A stretch of 50,515 bases of DNA from an uncultured Clostridium sp. (GCA_947388675.1 CANDRW010000011.1:1-50515), one strand, 5' to 3'; counted from the stretch's first letter, positions 1 through 8,272 are shown. The notes: generated from the sequence alone by a model not told the origin. A program made the numbers and translations.

Positions 1-53
1 GATGTGGTGGTGTGAGAGGGAATAAATAAAATAATTATTTATTCTCTACTCGA

Positions 54-407
54 TTAGATTCTTTTTTGAGTTTTTTTACCCACATAACTTCTTATTGTGC
101 AAATACTTCTATAAAGCATTATAACTTCGTCTTTATCTGTCCTGTCGATAATATTATGTAAATTTTGTTTCATTTGTAGCTTGTTATTTTCTCCTTTTCC
201 ATACAAGATATAATCTACATCTATTCCAGTAGAACTAGATATTTTATCTAAAGTGTGAATACCTAACAGAAAATCTCCTCTTTCTAATTGTCCTATATGT
301 CGCTCACTTAAGTCACACCTCTTTGCAAACTTTTCCCTAGTTTCTTCAAAAATATCTTCCCTTATCTTACGTATCCTTGTTCCAATAACAATTTTATCTA
401 GTGCCAT
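54..407 (-). CDS. XRE-family DNA-binding regulator
   Basis: 117-aa protein with an N-terminal helix-turn-helix of the XRE/Cro type: residues 10-65 hold the pattern RIRKIRE, then SERHIGQLERG, then the typical end GIDVDYILYG. The C-terminal 50 residues are unrecognised. Such proteins repress or activate the genes of phages and integrative elements. It is divergent from the sigma-like gene at 853, so the region between them is the natural control region of element A. The start ATG is preceded on the minus strand by a run of G (GGGG) at usual spacing. It contains no in-frame CGG. The operator is not identified. Confidence 0.85.
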   Translation of the reverse strand: MALDKIVIGTRIRKIREDIFEETREKFAKRCDLSERHIGQLERGDFLLGIHTLDKISSSTGIDVDYILYGKGENNKLQMKQNLHNIIDRTDKDEVIMLYRSICTIRSYVGKKTQKRI

Positions 408-852
408 AGATTACCCCTTTCATACTTTGCATATGTATATTTTACATTCTTTTTCAAAAACATAATATTACCCATATATGTAAAAAAATGTACTTCGCAA
501 AGTATGTCAAAAAATTAGATAAATTGAAAGAAAATGGGTGTAGGACTAATCAAAATAAATGTCGACATTTCTTGACAAAAATGGATGACGAAATTCGACC
601 GACTTTTTAATTGATTAGGTGTATATTACTCGCAGGGCTTAATATTACCTGTTTGAGTAGAATATATACGAAAGAAAAAGTATATAAAGTTACTTAAGAA
701 GACTTAGTTAAGTTTACAGGACTATTAGGCCCTATTTTTATATGAATATGAAAGAATTAAAATCTATGAGGCAAAGGAGGTTTTGTTTTTTTATGTGTTC
801 CACTTAACAAGTAATTGTTAAGCCCAAATCGAAGAATTTGGGAGGAATACTT
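408..852. promoter_or_regulatory. Divergent control region and leader of element A
   Basis: 445 bases without a gene between the XRE regulator and the sigma-like gene. Two dyads are visible: TACTC-GCAGG paired with CCTG-GAGTA around 627-660, and a hairpin CCCAAAT (823-829) with ATTTGGG (836-842) whose right arm runs into the Shine-Dalgarno GGAGG (841-845) of the next gene. The second could hide that ribosome site. Leaders of this kind precede the regulatory genes of Tn916-like elements, but I cannot show the mechanism. Confidence 0.45.
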
Positions 853-1254
853 ATGGAAAACAAAAATGATTTCCAAGAAGCAAGGTTTGATAGTTACCTT
901 AATAAAATTATCATATTTGCTAGCAAGGGATATTTTAAAAAGCAAATGAGCATTATAAATAAAGAAAGAACGGTTGTAAATGATGATTATGACGAAGTTG
1001 CACTAAAATTCGCCCTAAAAGACACCCTTTTTGACCTTGAAAAAAACGAAGATATTTTAGATTTGAATAAAGCTATAGAATCGCTGTCTGCTATTGAGCA
1101 GTCAGTGATTTTTTTGCTCTTTCATGAAGATCTAACACAAGATGAAGCAGCAAACATTTTAGAAGTCTATTCAAAGACAATTAGCAAAATTAAAATACGA
1201 GCAATTAACAAGTTAAAGAAAGAATTGAAGGGAGAGAATACAAATGAAGAATAA
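853..1254 (+). CDS. Sigma-70 region 4-like regulator of a mobile element
   Basis: 133-aa protein whose C-terminal half (about residues 75-125) has the sigma region 4 helix-turn-helix pattern: AIESLSAIEQSVIFLL, LTQDEAANILEV, then ISKIKIRAINKLKK. It resembles the small sigma-like ORF7-type protein of Tn916-like elements, which controls transcription of integration and transfer genes. I chose ATG 853, seven bases after GGAGG, over the in-frame TTG at 838, which lies inside the leader hairpin. The last 11 bases overlap the next gene, indicating translational coupling. Its one CGG (in ACG-GTT) is out of phase and harmless. Confidence 0.75.
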   Translation: MENKNDFQEARFDSYLNKIIIFASKGYFKKQMSIINKERTVVNDDYDEVALKFALKDTLFDLEKNEDILDLNKAIESLSAIEQSVIFLLFHEDLTQDEAANILEVYSKTISKIKIRAINKLKKELKGENTNEE

Positions 1255-1423
1255 AAGTTTATATGAATTAGGAAAGCTAGCACAAAAAGGTAATGAAATG
1301 GCTATGTTAGAAATTATTGAGCGAAAGAAAAAGATAATTAGAAAGTATAGTTTTAATGATGAAGATAGATACCAATATATAATTTTAAAACTCCTAGAAG
1401 GAATAAAAAAATACAAATTTTAA
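1244..1423 (+). CDS. Small HTH protein, Tn916 ORF8-like
   Basis: 59-aa reading frame starting inside the end of the sigma-like gene (ATG 1244, Shine-Dalgarno GGGAG at 1230-1234). The sequence reads LYELGKLAQKGNEMAMLEII, then RKYSF, then a YQYIILKLLEGIKKY helix. This is the usual form of the short helix-turn-helix proteins paired with the sigma-like gene in Tn916-type elements. It probably acts with its neighbour in regulating excision or transfer. The match is from memory of the family pattern, not from a search. Confidence 0.7.
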   Translation: MKNKSLYELGKLAQKGNEMAMLEIIERKKKIIRKYSFNDEDRYQYIILKLLEGIKKYKF

Positions 1424-1512
1424 AATTTTTTGAAAAGTAGGGGAGAATTTTGGGGAGAACTCCAATGTATATATAGTGAAGGGCAAATTAAAGGGACACT
1501 ATATTATAAAAG

Positions 1513-1551
1513 CAGGTAGGACAAGCTCTTACCTGTTTTCCCTATTTTTTA
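1513..1551 (+). terminator. Terminator or attenuator
   Basis: Inverted repeat CAGGTA (1513-1518) and TACCTG (1530-1535), followed by a T-rich stretch ending in six T. It lies between the HTH gene and the small membrane protein gene, so it could end the regulatory operon or attenuate readthrough to the integrase. Confidence 0.55.
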
Positions 1552-1570
1552 ATGAAAGGAGTTAGTAGGA

Positions 1571-1747
1571 ATGGAGTTATTTTTTAGACTTATATTACTC
1601 ATAATATGCTTTGCAATAGTCTTTTTTCTATTTGATTTTCTTATTCCAAAATTAAAGTTAAAATATCGACTTTATAGAGAAAAGAAAATCCAAAGATTAA
1701 GACAAGAAAAATATAAAAAGATGATGGAAGAATTAGAAATCAAATAA
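1571..1747 (+). CDS. Small single-pass membrane protein
   Basis: 58-aa protein with one hydrophobic segment (about residues 3-27, rich in L, I, F) followed by a strongly basic, charged tail (KLKYRLYREKKIQRLRQEK). Shine-Dalgarno AAAGGAG lies at 1554-1560. It sits directly upstream of the integrase, where many elements carry an excisionase, but it has no helix-turn-helix and looks like a membrane-anchored peptide. I do not recognise the family. Confidence 0.6.
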   Translation: MELFFRLILLIICFAIVFFLFDFLIPKLKLKYRLYREKKIQRLRQEKYKKMMEELEIK

Positions 1748-1811
1748 GGTTTCTAATAGTATTGTCATATCAAAAAAAGTGTCGACAAAAAATTAACCAA
1801 AGGTAACTAAA

Positions 1812-2942
1812 ATGTCAAAAGAAAATATTATTGATTTATTTTATAATGAGCATTTAAAAGTAAATGAAAAGGATACTTTTAATGGGTATAAAAGGCAAGT
1901 AACAGGTAGATTAAAAGAATATTTCACAATGGAAGAGCATAAAAGAAAGGTAAAAGAACTAACTGCTGAAGATTTAGACGAATTTTACAATCATTTAAGA
2001 AAGGAACTGAAAAATTCTACAATAGATCATTATAATGACAACATAAGTAGTGCCTTTAAATACTTATTAAAAAAGAAGAAAGTAAGATATAATCCAACAG
2101 ATCTTATCAATCCAATTACAGTAGAAAGGGAAGAAGTAAATACATATACAGCTGAAGAAGTTATACAATTATTTACTATATTAAAAGGAGATATAATTGA
2201 ACTTGCAACGATATTTGATGGAATTTATGGAATGAGAAGAAGTGAGATTATTGGTTTAAGGGAGCAAGTATTTGACTTTGAAGAAGATTATTTTTTCATA
2301 AACCATGTAGCAATTCAAAATGATGGAAAAGATAATGTAGAAAAGGTATATTTTAAAGATAAAGCAAAATCAAAGAAAGGATACCGTACATTTCCACTAT
2401 TTGAATTTGTAAAAGAAGCAGTAATTGCGAGATTTGAGCAAATAGAAGAAAATAAAAAAATCTTTGGAGATTCATATAATCATAAATATGATGGATACTT
2501 ATTTGTTCACGACAATGGAGATATTATACAGCCAAACTACTTTACTAAAAGATTTAAAAAAATCATTGAGAGAAATAACTTGCGAAAGATAACTCCACAT
2601 GGTTTAAGGCATAGTATTGCAACATTGTTACATTTAGCAGGAGTTGATATTAGAGATATTCAAGACTGGTTGGGACATGAAAATGTTTCATCTACGAATA
2701 TATACACAAGGGGAGATTATAAAAAACAAGTTCAAACAGGAAAGGTAGTTGCACAATTATTTCGAGAATTTAATGGATTAGAGGATAAGGAACAAAAAAA
2801 GAGGAACAAAAAAAGAATATTCATATCGCGGTATGAATATCCGTTAAATGGAAATTTGTTAGATAATTTGTTAGATAAATACCTAGCAAACTTTACAAGT
2901 GGTGAGCCAGACCAAAACGTTACGTCCCATATTAATTTATAA
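1812..2942 (+). CDS. int: Tyrosine integrase of element A (possible early +1 end at 2847)
   Basis: Site-specific tyrosine recombinase. An N-terminal core-binding domain (about residues 5-85) precedes a catalytic domain with Arg in GMRRSEIIGL, the HGLRH box, the LGHEN box and the Tyr of STNIYTRG, so the enzyme looks complete. It would insert and excise the element lying to its left. After the catalytic Tyr there is one in-frame CGG at 2829-2831, the only one in the window not forced to shift. Read in frame, the protein has 376 residues and its tail translates the tRNA-like att sequence at 2900. With the +1 shift seen elsewhere it would have 344 residues and stop at 2847, before the att site. 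Both are possible; the CGG lies in a small dyad (ATATTCAT/ATGAATAT). Confidence 0.88.
   Translation: MSKENIIDLFYNEHLKVNEKDTFNGYKRQVTGRLKEYFTMEEHKRKVKELTAEDLDEFYNHLRKELKNSTIDHYNDNISSAFKYLLKKKKVRYNPTDLINPITVEREEVNTYTAEEVIQLFTILKGDIIELATIFDGIYGMRRSEIIGLREQVFDFEEDYFFINHVAIQNDGKDNVEKVYFKDKAKSKKGYRTFPLFEFVKEAVIARFEQIEENKKIFGDSYNHKYDGYLFVHDNGDIIQPNYFTKRFKKIIERNNLRKITPHGLRHSIATLLHLAGVDIRDIQDWLGHENVSSTNIYTRGDYKKQVQTGKVVAQLFREFNGLEDKEQKKRNKKRIFISRYEYPLNGNLLDNLLDKYLANFTSGEPDQNVTSHINL
2900..2910. repeat. Candidate att site (copy of tRNA-Arg 3' end)
   Basis: The 11 bases TGGTGAGCCAG are identical to 10673-10683, which is the CCA end and part of the acceptor stem of the tRNA-Arg gene. The copy lies just past the catalytic end of integrase A, and the second copy just past integrase B. 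This fits two elements stacked at one tRNA 3' end, with 2900-2910 as the junction. The match is short, so the call rests mainly on its position. Confidence 0.5.
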
Positions 2943-3118
2943 GGTTTTCTAAAATATTCTTTTTACTGTATTTTCAATACTTTTGTAGGATACATTAAGT
3001 TTTAAAATTATACAATGTATTTTCAAAAACACTTGCATTGCATTATTTTATGCATCACTTTTTTTAGGCAGAATTTGCTGTAAATGTAAAATTGCAAAAA
3101 GTATTATCAAAAAAGAAA

Positions 3119-3150
3119 CCTAGTAGAAAATTACTAGGCTTTTATTTTTT
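3119..3150. terminator. Bidirectional terminator at left end of element B
   Basis: Stem CCTAGTAG / TTACTAGG with a four-A loop, flanked by T-rich sequence on the + side and A-rich sequence on the other. It can end transcription from either direction, including that of the minus-strand gene ending at 3183. Confidence 0.7.
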
Positions 3151-3182
3151 ATTGATTATTTAATTTTTTCTTCAATTTTATT

Positions 3183-3473
3183 TTACAATACAGCTCCAAT
3201 TATAATAGCCAAAACTATTATTGCAGGAACCAATATAGCAAATAATACAAATTTTTCTACCAAACCATGAGTCTCTTTCATTTTTTCTAATTCTAATTCT
3301 TTATTTACTTCAATTTCCTTTATTTTGGCTACATCTTCATTTTTATAGTTAATATTTATATTTTTTGAACCATCGTCTAAATATAATCTTGTACCACAAT
3401 AGCTACAAAAAGAAGATTTTTCACTATCTAAACTCGCACCACATTGAGGACATTTTAAACTTAAAATTTTCAT
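3183..3473 (-). CDS. Zinc-ribbon membrane protein
   Basis: 96-aa protein: an N-terminal zinc ribbon with two CxxC pairs (CPQCGASL and CSYCGTRL, residues 8-30), a charged middle stretch, and one C-terminal membrane helix (about 72-95, rich in V, L, I, A). The likely topology is cytoplasmic zinc ribbon with a tail anchor. Such proteins are common accessory cargo in Bacillota, and no reaction can be assigned. It lies at the outer edge of the satellite with the next gene, both on the minus strand, a position where PICIs often carry cargo rather than replication genes. Confidence 0.7.
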   Translation of the reverse strand: MKILSLKCPQCGASLDSEKSSFCSYCGTRLYLDDGSKNININYKNEDVAKIKEIEVNKELELEKMKETHGLVEKFVLFAILVPAIIVLAIIIGAVL

Positions 3474-3518
3474 TTGCTTTTCATCACCTATCTTTTGATT
3501 ATTATAAATAAATTATTG

Positions 3519-3989
3519 CTATTGATATGATACGTCTATGGAAGCATTTAAAAGTTTTTGAGTTACTCTTGTTTGTACTTCAATATAATATTTTGCTTCT
3601 TCTTTGTTCAAATTGTTATTTTCCCATTTTTCAAAAGCAGCGACTGCATCGGCATATTTTTTCAACCATTCTGCATAGTCTTTAAATAATTGAGGATTTG
3701 TTCCTTTGGAGTTTGTATAATTTACCATAAATGCAATATATGCATCCATAGTTGCCTCGTAACTATCCATTGCTTGTTTGAAATTTTTACCTAAACCATA
3801 AGTACCACTAGAATTATTACTAGGTGTATTACTTCCATTGTTAATATTTGTATTAGTAGTATTTTTGGTACTTGCACTTTCAATATTATTTTTATCATTA
3901 GATATACCCTTCAACCATAATATACCAGCCAATACTATTATTATTACAATTAAAAGTACAATTGTAGTCATACCCTTTTCGCTCTTCAT
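3519..3989 (-). CDS. Membrane-anchored protein, DUF6591-like
   Basis: 156 residues from ATG 3989, which has GAGGTG nine bases upstream; a longer in-frame start at 4052 lacks such a site. Residues 6-25 form one membrane segment or uncleaved signal anchor. A Ser/Asn/Thr-rich linker of about 35 residues follows, then a helical domain with many Tyr and Ala (FKQAMDSYEATMDAYIAFM; YIEVQTRVTQKL). The helical part resembles the DUF6591-type domain as I remember it, which has no known function. Probably exposed outside the membrane. Possible satellite cargo such as superinfection exclusion, but that is a guess from position. Confidence 0.65.
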   Translation of the reverse strand: MKSEKGMTTIVLLIVIIIVLAGILWLKGISNDKNNIESASTKNTTNTNINNGSNTPSNNSSGTYGLGKNFKQAMDSYEATMDAYIAFMVNYTNSKGTNPQLFKDYAEWLKKYADAVAAFEKWENNNLNKEEAKYYIEVQTRVTQKLLNASIDVSYQ

Positions 3990-4069
3990 TTGAATTTCAC
4001 CTCTTTTCTTTTGTAAAATATTGTCGAATTTTGTTTTATTATAACACACCATATTTTTATATGGTATAG

Positions 4070-4276
4070 TTATTGCAAATTTTCTCTGTTAAATTCTTCT
4101 ATTAAAAATTTAGCTTGTTCTGGTGTTATTCTTTCGTTAATTTTAGCGAGTCCTATCAAAGCCATAATATTTTGCCACTGAGAACTTCTATTTTTGCCTT
4201 TTGTTCTTTCTTCTACGTATGATACTAATTCTTGTACGAGATAAAACGGTATATTAAAATCTTCATTTGTTTGCAT
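4070..4276 (-). CDS. Small hypothetical protein
   Basis: 68-aa acidic and helical protein (FYLVQELVSYVEER, then ITPEQAKFLIEEFNREN) with a usable ribosome site (AGGAGA) a few bases before its ATG. It is unrecognised. It is divergent from the XRE gene at 4410 across a 130-base AT-rich gap, so that regulator may control it. Confidence 0.55.
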   Translation of the reverse strand: MQTNEDFNIPFYLVQELVSYVEERTKGKNRSSQWQNIMALIGLAKINERITPEQAKFLIEEFNRENLQ

Positions 4277-4409
4277 TTTCTTGTTTCTCCTAAGTGCATT
4301 ACTATATTTTTATTTCATTTTATCATAACTATAAGTATGTTTGCAATACTTTTATTTTCTTAATTTTTGGTTATTACTAATATAAAATATCAAAAAGAGG
4401 TGTAAAGCT

Positions 4410-4724
4410 ATGAATTTTGAAGATATTGGTGCAAGAGTTAAGAAAAGAAGAATGGAATTAAATTTAACACAAGAAAAACTTGCAGAGAAAGCAGAACTAA
4501 CAGAAACACATATAGGAGCAATAGAAAGAGCAACATCAAAGTGCAGTATTGAAACGCTTGTAAGATTAGCACAAGTATTAGAATTAAATGTAGATTATTT
4601 ATTATTTGGTACAACTGCTAATAATATAGATGCTACCTTTTCTAATCTTATGAAACATCTCCCTAAAGATAAACAAACTTTGTTTATAGAATTATGCCAA
4701 GCCATAGCAGATAAATTGAAATAA
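4410..4724 (+). CDS. XRE-family regulator
   Basis: 104-aa protein with an XRE helix-turn-helix over residues 6-65 (ARVKKRRMELNLTQEKLAEK, THIGAIERATS, LNVDYLLFG) and a short helical tail resembling the C-terminal extension of similar clostridial regulators. Shine-Dalgarno AGAGGTG precedes ATG 4410. It is the only + strand gene in this part of the satellite and probably controls the divergent gene at 4276. A terminator follows. No in-frame CGG. Confidence 0.85.
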   Translation: MNFEDIGARVKKRRMELNLTQEKLAEKAELTETHIGAIERATSKCSIETLVRLAQVLELNVDYLLFGTTANNIDATFSNLMKHLPKDKQTLFIELCQAIADKLK

Positions 4725-4747
4725 TTTCATACAATATAATAAAATTC

Positions 4748-4780
4748 AAGCCCCAGAAATCAATTCTAAGGGCTTTTTAT
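4748..4780 (+). terminator. Rho-independent terminator
   Basis: Stem AAGCCC...GGGCTT with an inner AGAA/TTCT pairing, followed by five T. It ends the XRE gene at 4724. Confidence 0.75.
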
Positions 4781-4818
4781 TATTTAGATATGAAGTTGTA
4801 TGGCTACATTTACAATGT

Positions 4819-5067
4819 TTACTTCTTTTTACGTTTTTTATAATAATCTATTGGTAGTCCTAGTTCTCGTAATTCTTTTTGTGTGTATTCTTTTAATATA
4901 TAGCCACCGAATAAGTATGGCGAATTACTAAGATGATTACAATGTGCAATTCTATGTCCTGCACTTACAGCTCCGTGTCTATGAAAAGAATTACAAAAAG
5001 GACACCAAAAGAAATATTGCACTCCATCTTTTGTTATAAATACTTTCACAACTGGTGGTTCATTCAT
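4819..5067 (-). CDS. Small zinc-binding phage-type protein
   Basis: 82-aa protein with the pattern WCPFCNSFHRHG...GHRIAHC (about residues 21-43), a Cys/His cluster that should bind zinc, and a basic tail ending YYKKRKKK. Proteins with this CPxC-HxHG-GHRxxHC pattern are common in phages and satellites of Gram-positive bacteria; their role is unknown. It is not a canonical HNH nuclease: the ribbon is present but no HNH catalytic core is seen. It lies 22 bases downstream of terS on the same strand with a good ribosome site (GGAGG), so the two are probably co-transcribed. Its two CGGs are in TTC-GGT and CAC-GGA and cause no break. Confidence 0.7.
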   Translation of the reverse strand: MNEPPVVKVFITKDGVQYFFWCPFCNSFHRHGAVSAGHRIAHCNHLSNSPYLFGGYILKEYTQKELRELGLPIDYYKKRKKK

Positions 5068-5089
5068 GATTTTATTACCTCCTAAAATT

Positions 5090-5515
5090 TTATTTTTCTT
5101 TTAATTCTTCTGTTTCTTCTTTTAACTTTTCGCTTTCTTTTAGTTTTTCTTTTATATCATTTATAAAAAATATATTTTGCAAAGGCTCTATAACATCTTC
5201 TTTTGGGTTTTCTCCGTATCTGGTCACGTAGTAATTGATAGGCTTTTAAATTGCCACTAAGTGTTTGTTTTACAAGCATTACACACATAGCAAGTTGTAT
5301 CGACATATCTTCTTTAGCAATACCTAATTTTCGTATATCTTCGCTTATCTTACACTCTGGCAAGTCTAGTAGTAATAGAGATTCTAACTGCTCTTTGATA
5401 TATTTTTTCTGTCTCCTTGATTTTCCGACTAGCTTTTCCGTCCTTCTCTTGCTATTTTTCTTTGTTCAGTCTTTGTTCGTTTATTTAATGGTTTTAAATT
5501 TTGTTCATTAGCCAT
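5090..5515 (-). CDS. terS: Small terminase subunit (terS), three CGG +1 shifts
   Basis: Small terminase subunits recognise phage DNA for packaging; satellites encode their own to redirect a helper phage. From ATG 5515 (GGAGG upstream) the zero frame stops after about 28 codons. Skipping the C of three in-frame CGG codons (C at 5440, 5427 and 5216) gives one 140-residue protein. Its N-terminus holds KIAREGGKASGKSRR, the characteristic terS helix-turn-helix lead-in, with residues Gly26 and Gly30 both restored by shifts. The body continues LESLLLLDLPECK and AYQLLRDQIGENPKED, with Gly100 restored by the third shift, and ends in a coiled-coil-like KEKLKESEKLKEE tail. Frame arithmetic from 5215 to the TAA at 5090-5092 is exact. 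Without the shifts only fragments exist. Confidence 0.85.
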
Positions 5516-5544
5516 TTTATTTTTTCCTCCTAACAACATATTTT

Positions 5545-5700
5545 TTGAACAAGTATGACTATAATTCAATAATATCAATACTTTTACATAGTTGTTCATT
5601 GAGCATATATGGTATATGCTGTATCATACATGTTCATTGAGCAAGTATGTAAAAGTATTGATATATAAGCCTTTTATTCATACTTGCTCATTTTTTAGTG
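5545..5700. repeat. Palindromic, iteron-like region; candidate satellite origin
   Basis: A perfect 19-bp inverted repeat (5572-5590 with 5646-5664, ATATCAATACTTTTACATA and its complement) encloses a palindrome around CATATATGGTATATG and copies of TTCATTGAGCA. Variants of TTGA(A/G)CAAGTATG recur at about 5545, 5636 and, inverted, 5678. It lies directly downstream of the primase-helicase gene and upstream of terS. AT-rich repeats beside the rep gene are typical of PICI replication origins. It could instead be a large terminator. Confidence 0.5.
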
Positions 5701-5711
5701 TTTTAAGGCAA

Positions 5712-7617
5712 TTAAATTTTCGCACTCGTTTCAGGCTTTTTCAAATAGCTTTTTTTATTCTCCCCAAAGCCTTTAGCATATGATTCTAACTTTAATTCTT
5801 CTGTCAACTTTTCTCTTGCTCGTCTAATAGTTGTTTTTGAAAAACCTTCATCTATAAGTATTTCTTCTACTTCTGTTACTAATATATCTTCTTCTTCAAT
5901 TAAATCTAAAATATACTTTTTGGCATCTTCTAATTTAGTTGTTTTTTTCGTATCTTTTTTTGAAGCACCTAATAAGTCTTGTTCTGTCAATTCACTTTCG
6001 CCAAGCCATTTAAAGCCAGTATCACGGTTAAGTTCAAAAGCAACAGCTTTTCCTTCTGGAGCTAATGATGATTTTATAGGTACAACTGCTCTAATATATT
6101 CATTCTTAGGGTCACGTCCTAATAATAATATACTTCTTGCAGCAGCTGATATATCAATACTGCCTAAGCCTTTATATATTCCTTTTTGATTTTTACTATC
6201 TTTATTCATATGCCCTATAAGTGTTATAGCACAGCCTGTACGTTCTGCAACATTTGATAAGTCGTGCATTATTGGACGTATTTCGTTTGCCCTGTGCATA
6301 TCAACATCTGCTCCTAAGTATGCTTGTATTGGGTCAATTATCATAAGTTTTGCACTTAGTTTAGTTATAGCATCTTCTACTCTTGCATCATTTAAAGATA
6401 ATGCTTCTTTGCTGTCGTCAATTACAAATACTTTTTTTATGTCAGCTCCTGCTTTCAGTAATCTAGGTTTTATAGTGTCTCCTAGTCCATCCTCGGCTGT
6501 TTGAAATATTATATTTCCACTTTCAATATCACTCGTGCCTGTTGGAAATTTACAATCGTTTGTAACTATACTTGCGACTTGAAGTGCAAAATGTGTTTTA
6601 CCATTTCCGAGGGTCGCCTTGTAATATCGTTACTTTTCCAGCTGGTATAAATGGATACCATAACCATTTTACTTCTTGTACCTCTATATCGTCCATACAA
6701 ATAAGTTCTAATTCTTTTGACATCTTTTTACACAGCTCCTTTTTAAATTTATCTATTGCTTTTGATGGTGTAAGTTTATAAACTTCTTTTAAATAGTCAA
6801 TAATTGTTCCTCCAATTTTTTCTTTTTTTCCCTTATCACTAAAACAACTAAATGTGTTTGTTTCTGGATAATATACTAAGTCATTATGATGTCCACATAT
6901 TTCACAATTTTCAAACATGATATATCTTGGGTTATCTCTCACTATATTTCCATTTCTTTCTTTTAGATAACTAAAAAAATCAAAACCATTTATTAACTTT
7001 TCTAATTCTTTATCTGTTCTACTAGTTTTTTTCTTTTCTACTATTGCAGTTTTTGGTGGTATTTTTAATATATTATCAACAGTTATGCGAGCTTTTAAAT
7101 CTAAGATTTTAGCTTCTTTATTTGTTCCAAAAAATACTCTGTCTGCATTCGTGCAACTTGTATCTGCTTGTTCAAATAAATCAATAAGTCTTCTTATTAT
7201 TGTATCTCTTAAAATATTGTCTGTTATAACTTCGTTCATTACAAATACAAGTCTATATTTTGGTAGTTTTGCGGTATGTGAAAAGCTAAAATAATAAAAG
7301 GCAAGAGGTAGATGATTTTTTTCACAAATAGAAAGTGCCTCTTCTACCGTTAAAATTGGTATATCTGTTCTTTTATTATCTATATCAACCATAAAAACTT
7401 GCTGTTCTACAAAATCTTTTTCCTTTGTTCCTTTCATAACTGATGGACTTACTGACTTTCCTTTTTGTAATTCTTCTACTACTACTTTTAATGGTACTTC
7501 AACAGGAGGAGAATCTCGTTGCACACGATTTTTAATTATACCAAATTCTTTTTTAGCAAGTTCTTTATCTTTATAACCTTTTGTATCAATATGGAGTTTA
7601 AATTTTTCTTCTTCCAT
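5712..7617 (-). CDS. Primase-helicase (PICI Pri-Rep type), CGG +1 shift in Walker A
   Basis: Replication protein of the satellite. Reading from ATG 7617 (Shine-Dalgarno GGAGG) the zero frame ends just after an in-frame CGG (C at 6609). Skipping that C gives one 634-residue protein ending at 5712. Residues about 60-200 form a primase-polymerase-like domain (FMVDIDNK, FYYFSFSHTAKLPKYRLVF). A zinc site CEICGHH...FSCFSDKG follows near residue 245. From residue 330 there is a RecA-like AAA helicase with Walker A GDPGNGKT, where the first Gly after Pro is the restored residue, and Walker B LMIIDPIQAYLG near 420. The tail after 550 is a winged-helix-like segment. The break falls inside the ATP-binding loop, so no helicase can be made without reading through it. 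Confidence 0.9.
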
Positions 7618-7778
7618 AGATTACCTCCTTTCTTTCAATATTGATAATTCACTTATGTAAACTACCAAAAAATTTTTTGTTGTGTATCACTCGCCACACA
7701 GAAACGGTTGTCAAAAAGATATACTAGGTTGAACATCCCGCTTCTATATGACAATAAAATACACTTTTCTTTTTGTAG

Positions 7779-8061
7779 TTAAGCACAATTATTTTTATCT
7801 CTTTTTGTCATGTACCAATTTTTAAGTGCTTCTAATTCTACAACAATATGCTTTCCGTAATTTTCACTAGGAAATGTTTTATCTCGAAATATGTCTTGTG
7901 CTGTTTTGATACTGCAACCTCTAATCTTCGCAAACTCGCCGTATTGTGATAAATTGAAGCATTTTTGACTTATCTTCAAGCAACTTTATTTTTTCTATCA
8001 TTTCATTTAGCTTCTTTATGTTTAAGTCAATTTCTGTTTCTGTACTAATATTTACATTCAT
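7779..8061 (-). CDS. xis: Excisionase-like HTH protein, CGG +1 shift
   Basis: From ATG 8061, with GAGGTG a few bases upstream, a coiled-coil-like lead (LNIKKLNEMIEKIKLLEDKSK) runs into an in-frame CGG (C at 7941, exactly codon 41). Skipping the C continues as QFITIGEFAKIRGCSIKTAQ, then FPSENYGKHIVV and a C-terminal helix: the winged HTH layout of Xis-type proteins, in which a coiled-coil lead before the FxTxxEFAKxxG helix is usual. Total 93 residues. The alternative is a separate 66-residue protein from a TTG at 7979 with no ribosome site, which also contains the HTH. I prefer the longer form because of its start and its lead-in, but this is the least certain of the shifted genes. Confidence 0.65.
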
Positions 8062-8079
8062 TTTTACACCTCACCGCTT

Positions 8080-8229
8080 CTACATATTTTTAGTATTTTC
8101 TTGTTCTTTCTTTATTTTTAATCTTTTGTAAAATCGTGCATTAGTTGCTTTTACTTTGTCTGGGTTCCTTTTTCTCCAATTTCTTGCGTACTCATTTCTT
8201 AAAGTTCTAATTTCTTCTTCATTTCCCAT
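8080..8229 (-). CDS. Small basic satellite protein
   Basis: 49-aa protein from ATG 8229 with AAGGAGG upstream. It is rich in Arg and Lys (YARNWRKRNPDKVKATNARFYKRL). Short proteins with this YAR-x-W-R-x-x-NPDKV pattern are frequent in phages of Bacillota; their role is unknown, and nucleic-acid binding is plausible from the charge. It is the first gene of the leftward operon (xis, pri-rep, terS) and diverges from the Stl-like repressor, so it is the gene most directly controlled by the operators at 8303-8336. Confidence 0.65.
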   Translation of the reverse strand: MGNEEEIRTLRNEYARNWRKRNPDKVKATNARFYKRLKIKKEQENTKNM

Positions 8230-8272
8230 TTTAAAATCCTCCTTGTTCAGTATTTGCAAGATTTATTTTATC

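Noticed and set aside
4819-5067. HNH endonuclease
   Set aside because: The Cys/His pattern is a zinc-binding CPxC-HxH-GHRxxHC type; the HNH catalytic residues are not evident.
5157-5363. Separate small protein of 68 residues on the minus strand
   Set aside because: It is the middle fragment of terS between two CGG shifts and has no ribosome site of its own.
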